Positions 32,326-33,106 of a DNA stretch of 33,106 nt are shown here, one piece after another. The notes beneath the pieces are model-generated. The model did no database searches. It was not told the origin of the DNA and was given only the letters and a program-made list of their open reading frames with translations. Made by a program: the position numbers and the translations under genes. This DNA is from a virus: IMG/VR virus record IMGVR_UViG_3300032323_000214, positions 1 to 33,106 of that record. One strand, 5' to 3'. Each line of letters begins with the position of its first letter. The stretch's first letter is position 1.

Positions 32326-32377
32326 ATGTAATAATCCGCCTAATATTCAACACAAACAATACAGAAAACCATTAAAA

Positions 32378-32397
32378 AAGGGGACCGAAGTCCCCTT
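32378..32397 (-). terminator. Rho-independent terminator of the major capsid gene
   Basis: On the minus strand AAGGGGAC pairs with GUCCCCUU across a UUCG tetraloop and is followed by a run of U (UUUUUU, including stem end). It starts 19 bases after the capsid stop. This is a textbook intrinsic terminator and isolates pqqA from the capsid gene except by readthrough. Confidence 0.9.
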
Positions 32398-32416
32398 AGT
32401 GTTACGCAGCTAAAAC

Positions 32417-33106
32417 TTAGCCTTGTGAACCGAACATACCTAATGGATCTGACCAACCGAATGAATAACGCTCACGTGATTTATAACGTACGTTACCTGT
32501 GTCGAAATCACCGTCCATTGAATTGGTTAGTGGAGTACGAACAAAGTGTTTCATGCCGTTAGGAACATCAGTTGTCAAGAACCATGCGTTTGTATCGGTC
32601 AAGAAGTGGTTAATTGTATAACCTTCTGGGATAGAACCGTTGTTCTTGATCGCGTTGATATCGTTATCAGCAGTAGATACACGAAGTTCAGTTTCCAACA
32701 AGCGAGTTGCGGTAAATTGCAATGCTGGTGGAACGACCAATTTTTTAGGTTTAGCAGCGATCAATAGGCCACGCTCATCCGTCCAAGCAGCGATTTGAAT
32801 AACAGCATTTTCCAATGAAGTTTCGTTCAAGTCTGTTGGAGTTGTTGGGATGTTTGAGTTTGAACCGCCTGAAACAAGAGTATGGGTAGCTGAGAACAAT
32901 GGAGCACCATCGCCACCTGGATAGTCTGTATCAAAACCGTTGTTCAATACACTTGCAGCTTTCACTTGTTTTGTGTAAGCCATAGCACGAGCTAATGCTT
33001 TTGTATAACGTGCAGACAATGAGTCATACAAGTTATCTTCGATAGCTTCTTCAGTTAAGCTGAAGCCTAAAGCAATAGTTTCGTGGTTGTATCGAGCAGT
33101 CCATGC
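32417..33106 (-). CDS. Major capsid protein, C-terminal part (5' end outside window)
   Basis: The frame is open to the right edge (229 residues visible); a TTG at 33031 is not a real start because the frame continues upstream with HETIALGFSLTEEAIEDNLY. The visible part has GAPLFSATHTLVSGGSNSNI, then TDERGLLIAAKPKKLVVPPA, STADNDINAIKNNGSIPEGY, AWFLTTDVPNGMKHFVRTPL and GNVRYKSRERYSFGWSDPLG. This is the pattern of HK97-fold major capsid proteins related to Mu gpT, which assemble into the icosahedral head. It is followed by a strong terminator, as expected for the most abundant protein. Confidence 0.85.
   Translation of the reverse strand, partial: AWTARYNHETIALGFSLTEEAIEDNLYDSLSARYTKALARAMAYTKQVKAASVLNNGFDTDYPGGDGAPLFSATHTLVSGGSNSNIPTTPTDLNETSLENAVIQIAAWTDERGLLIAAKPKKLVVPPALQFTATRLLETELRVSTADNDINAIKNNGSIPEGYTINHFLTDTNAWFLTTDVPNGMKHFVRTPLTNSMDGDFDTGNVRYKSRERYSFGWSDPLGMFGSQG

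Noticed and set aside
32417-33031. A start of the capsid gene at TTG 33031.
   Set aside because: The frame is open to the window edge with capsid-like sequence upstream, so the gene is simply cut.

Overview
The window is a virion-gene segment of a tailed double-stranded DNA phage (Caudoviricetes). Forty of the 41 protein-coding features lie on the minus strand, packed with overlaps of 1-30 bases or gaps of a few bases (TAATG and ATGA junctions). The genes encode capsid, neck, fibre, lysis and internal-virion proteins. No replication, terminase, portal or integrase gene is visible; those must lie outside. No tape-measure, sheath or tail-terminator gene is seen, and a GNAT-like gene beside a Gln-rich internal protein and a giant polyvalent protein resembles podovirus ejection modules. 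A podovirus-like virion is therefore my inference. Both ends of the window cut a gene.

Layout in the direction of transcription (right to left). At 33106-32417 is the C-terminal part of the major capsid protein, closed by a UUCG-loop terminator at 32378-32397. Next, at 32215-32286, is a 23-codon gene that reads as PqqA, the ribosomal peptide precursor of pyrroloquinoline quinone (PQQ), bracketed by inverted repeats. Then comes the only plus-strand gene, an HNH endonuclease (31731-32102). At 31684-31712 is a near-consensus sigma70-type promoter, followed by a foldable leader, a probable head-decoration protein (30985-31587) and a second UUCG hairpin (30963-30976).

From 30938 to 27009 runs a series of small, mostly basic proteins, including one broken by an in-frame stop, together with a zinc-ribbon protein and two proteins of neck/adaptor type (27981-28709 and 26337-26999). 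From 26337 to 17822 is the host-recognition region: a duplicated structural gene, a long fibre, a repeat protein, a second fibre-like protein, three tandem FN3 plus glycine-rich adhesins, and a possible fibre-assembly protein. A 2OG-Fe(II)-oxygenase-like gene follows. The lysis genes come next (TM/coiled-coil protein, three-TM holin, GH24 lysozyme), then a large tail protein (13377-15506), then probable ejection proteins. The last gene is a PLxRFG-type giant of more than 2492 residues that runs off the left edge.

The most exciting item is the phage pqqA. PQQ is the cofactor of methanol dehydrogenases and other quinoprotein dehydrogenases, so a virus that supplies extra PqqA substrate to the host PqqB-E enzymes could sustain alcohol oxidation during infection. 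The peptide resembles, from memory, those of beta-proteobacterial methylotrophs (Methylophilaceae), so a methylotroph host is a reasonable inference but is not shown by the window. The gene is far too short for ordinary ORF callers and is easily missed.
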